Under the pieces are notes generated by a model. That model was not told the DNA's origin. It searched no databases and worked only from the letters and a program-made list of their open reading frames with translations. This document shows, in pieces, positions 38,071 to 38,279 of a stretch of 38,279 nucleotides of DNA. Both the position numbers and the translations under genes were made by a program. Where the stretch lies: assembly GCA_016178625.1 (NCBI GenBank), contig JACOSX010000028.1, positions 1-38,279 on the forward strand, read 5' to 3'. This DNA is from Ignavibacteria bacterium (GTDB taxonomy: Bacteria; Bacteroidota; Ignavibacteria; UBA10030; SZUA-254). Each line of letters starts with the position of its first letter. Position 1 is the stretch's first letter.

Positions 38071-38279
38071 TGACCCCATTAAACCGGACAGGCAGTTAGG
38101 CTGCTCTGTGTGAATGAAATTTATCTTCGAACTCAACCGGTGAGCAGTAGCCCAGCGATGAGTGAAGACGTTTTTTGTTGTAGATTGTTTCAATGATCTG
38201 TCCGAAGTGTCGTTGTGCGTCCTGTTCAGTTTCGTATTCGTTAAGATACACTTCCTCGGTTTTGAGAGTTTTCATGAAG
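38071..38279 (-). mobile_element. IS3-family insertion sequence, partial (one end)
   Basis: Terminal TGACCCCATTAAACCGGACAGGC resembles IS3-family ends, followed by the minus-strand transposase C-terminus. The element continues past the window. Confidence 0.85.
38096..38279 (-). CDS. IS3-family transposase OrfB, C-terminal part (partial)
   Basis: Reverse-strand reading FMKTLKTEEVYLNEYETEQDAQRHFGQIIETIYNKKRLHSSLGYCSPVEFEDKFHSHRAA*. KRLHSSLGY-SPVEFE is the classic C-terminal rve-domain motif. Confidence 0.9.
   Translation of the reverse strand, partial: FMKTLKTEEVYLNEYETEQDAQRHFGQIIETIYNKKRLHSSLGYCSPVEFEDKFHSHRAA

Noticed and set aside
1-38279. CRISPR arrays, tRNA/rRNA genes, toxin-antitoxin or phage-defence cassettes
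   Set aside because: Looked for regularly spaced repeats, cloverleaf-like segments and defence-gene motifs; none were recognised by eye in this window.

Overview
The window is 38.3 kb of bacterial chromosome, almost entirely + strand coding. Its gene content and T9SS-type sorting signals suggest the Bacteroidota/Chlorobi/Ignavibacteria side of the tree (inference). Contents in order: (1) a hybrid PAS histidine kinase/receiver gene; (2) a ~20 kb amino-acid biosynthesis cluster ilvD-ilvB-ilvN-aroF(DAHP synthase)-leuA-leuC-leuD-proC-cimA-leuB-ilvE-ilvC-(two small ORFs)-gltB; (3) a periplasmic-propeller (Reg_prop/Y_Y_Y) histidine kinase plus NarL/LuxR response regulator; (4) a group of secreted proteins (VGIGT-repeat proteins, an astacin-like protease, T9SS-sorted proteins) with an embedded single-domain receiver; (5) a multi-PAS/GAF NarL-type kinase and its regulator; (6) a further receiver protein next to a nested palindromic repeat; (7) a TonB-dependent receptor gene broken by an IS3-family insertion at the window edge. 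The strongest finding is absent from the ORF track. Upstream of ilvD there is a complete candidate transcription attenuator: a consensus-like promoter, a 37-codon Leu/Val/Ile-saturated leader peptide, and mutually exclusive protector, antiterminator and terminator stems ending in T8. It would place the whole BCAA/aromatic/proline/glutamate cluster under ribosome-mediated branched-chain amino acid control. All calls come from reading the sequence; no database search or folding program was run.
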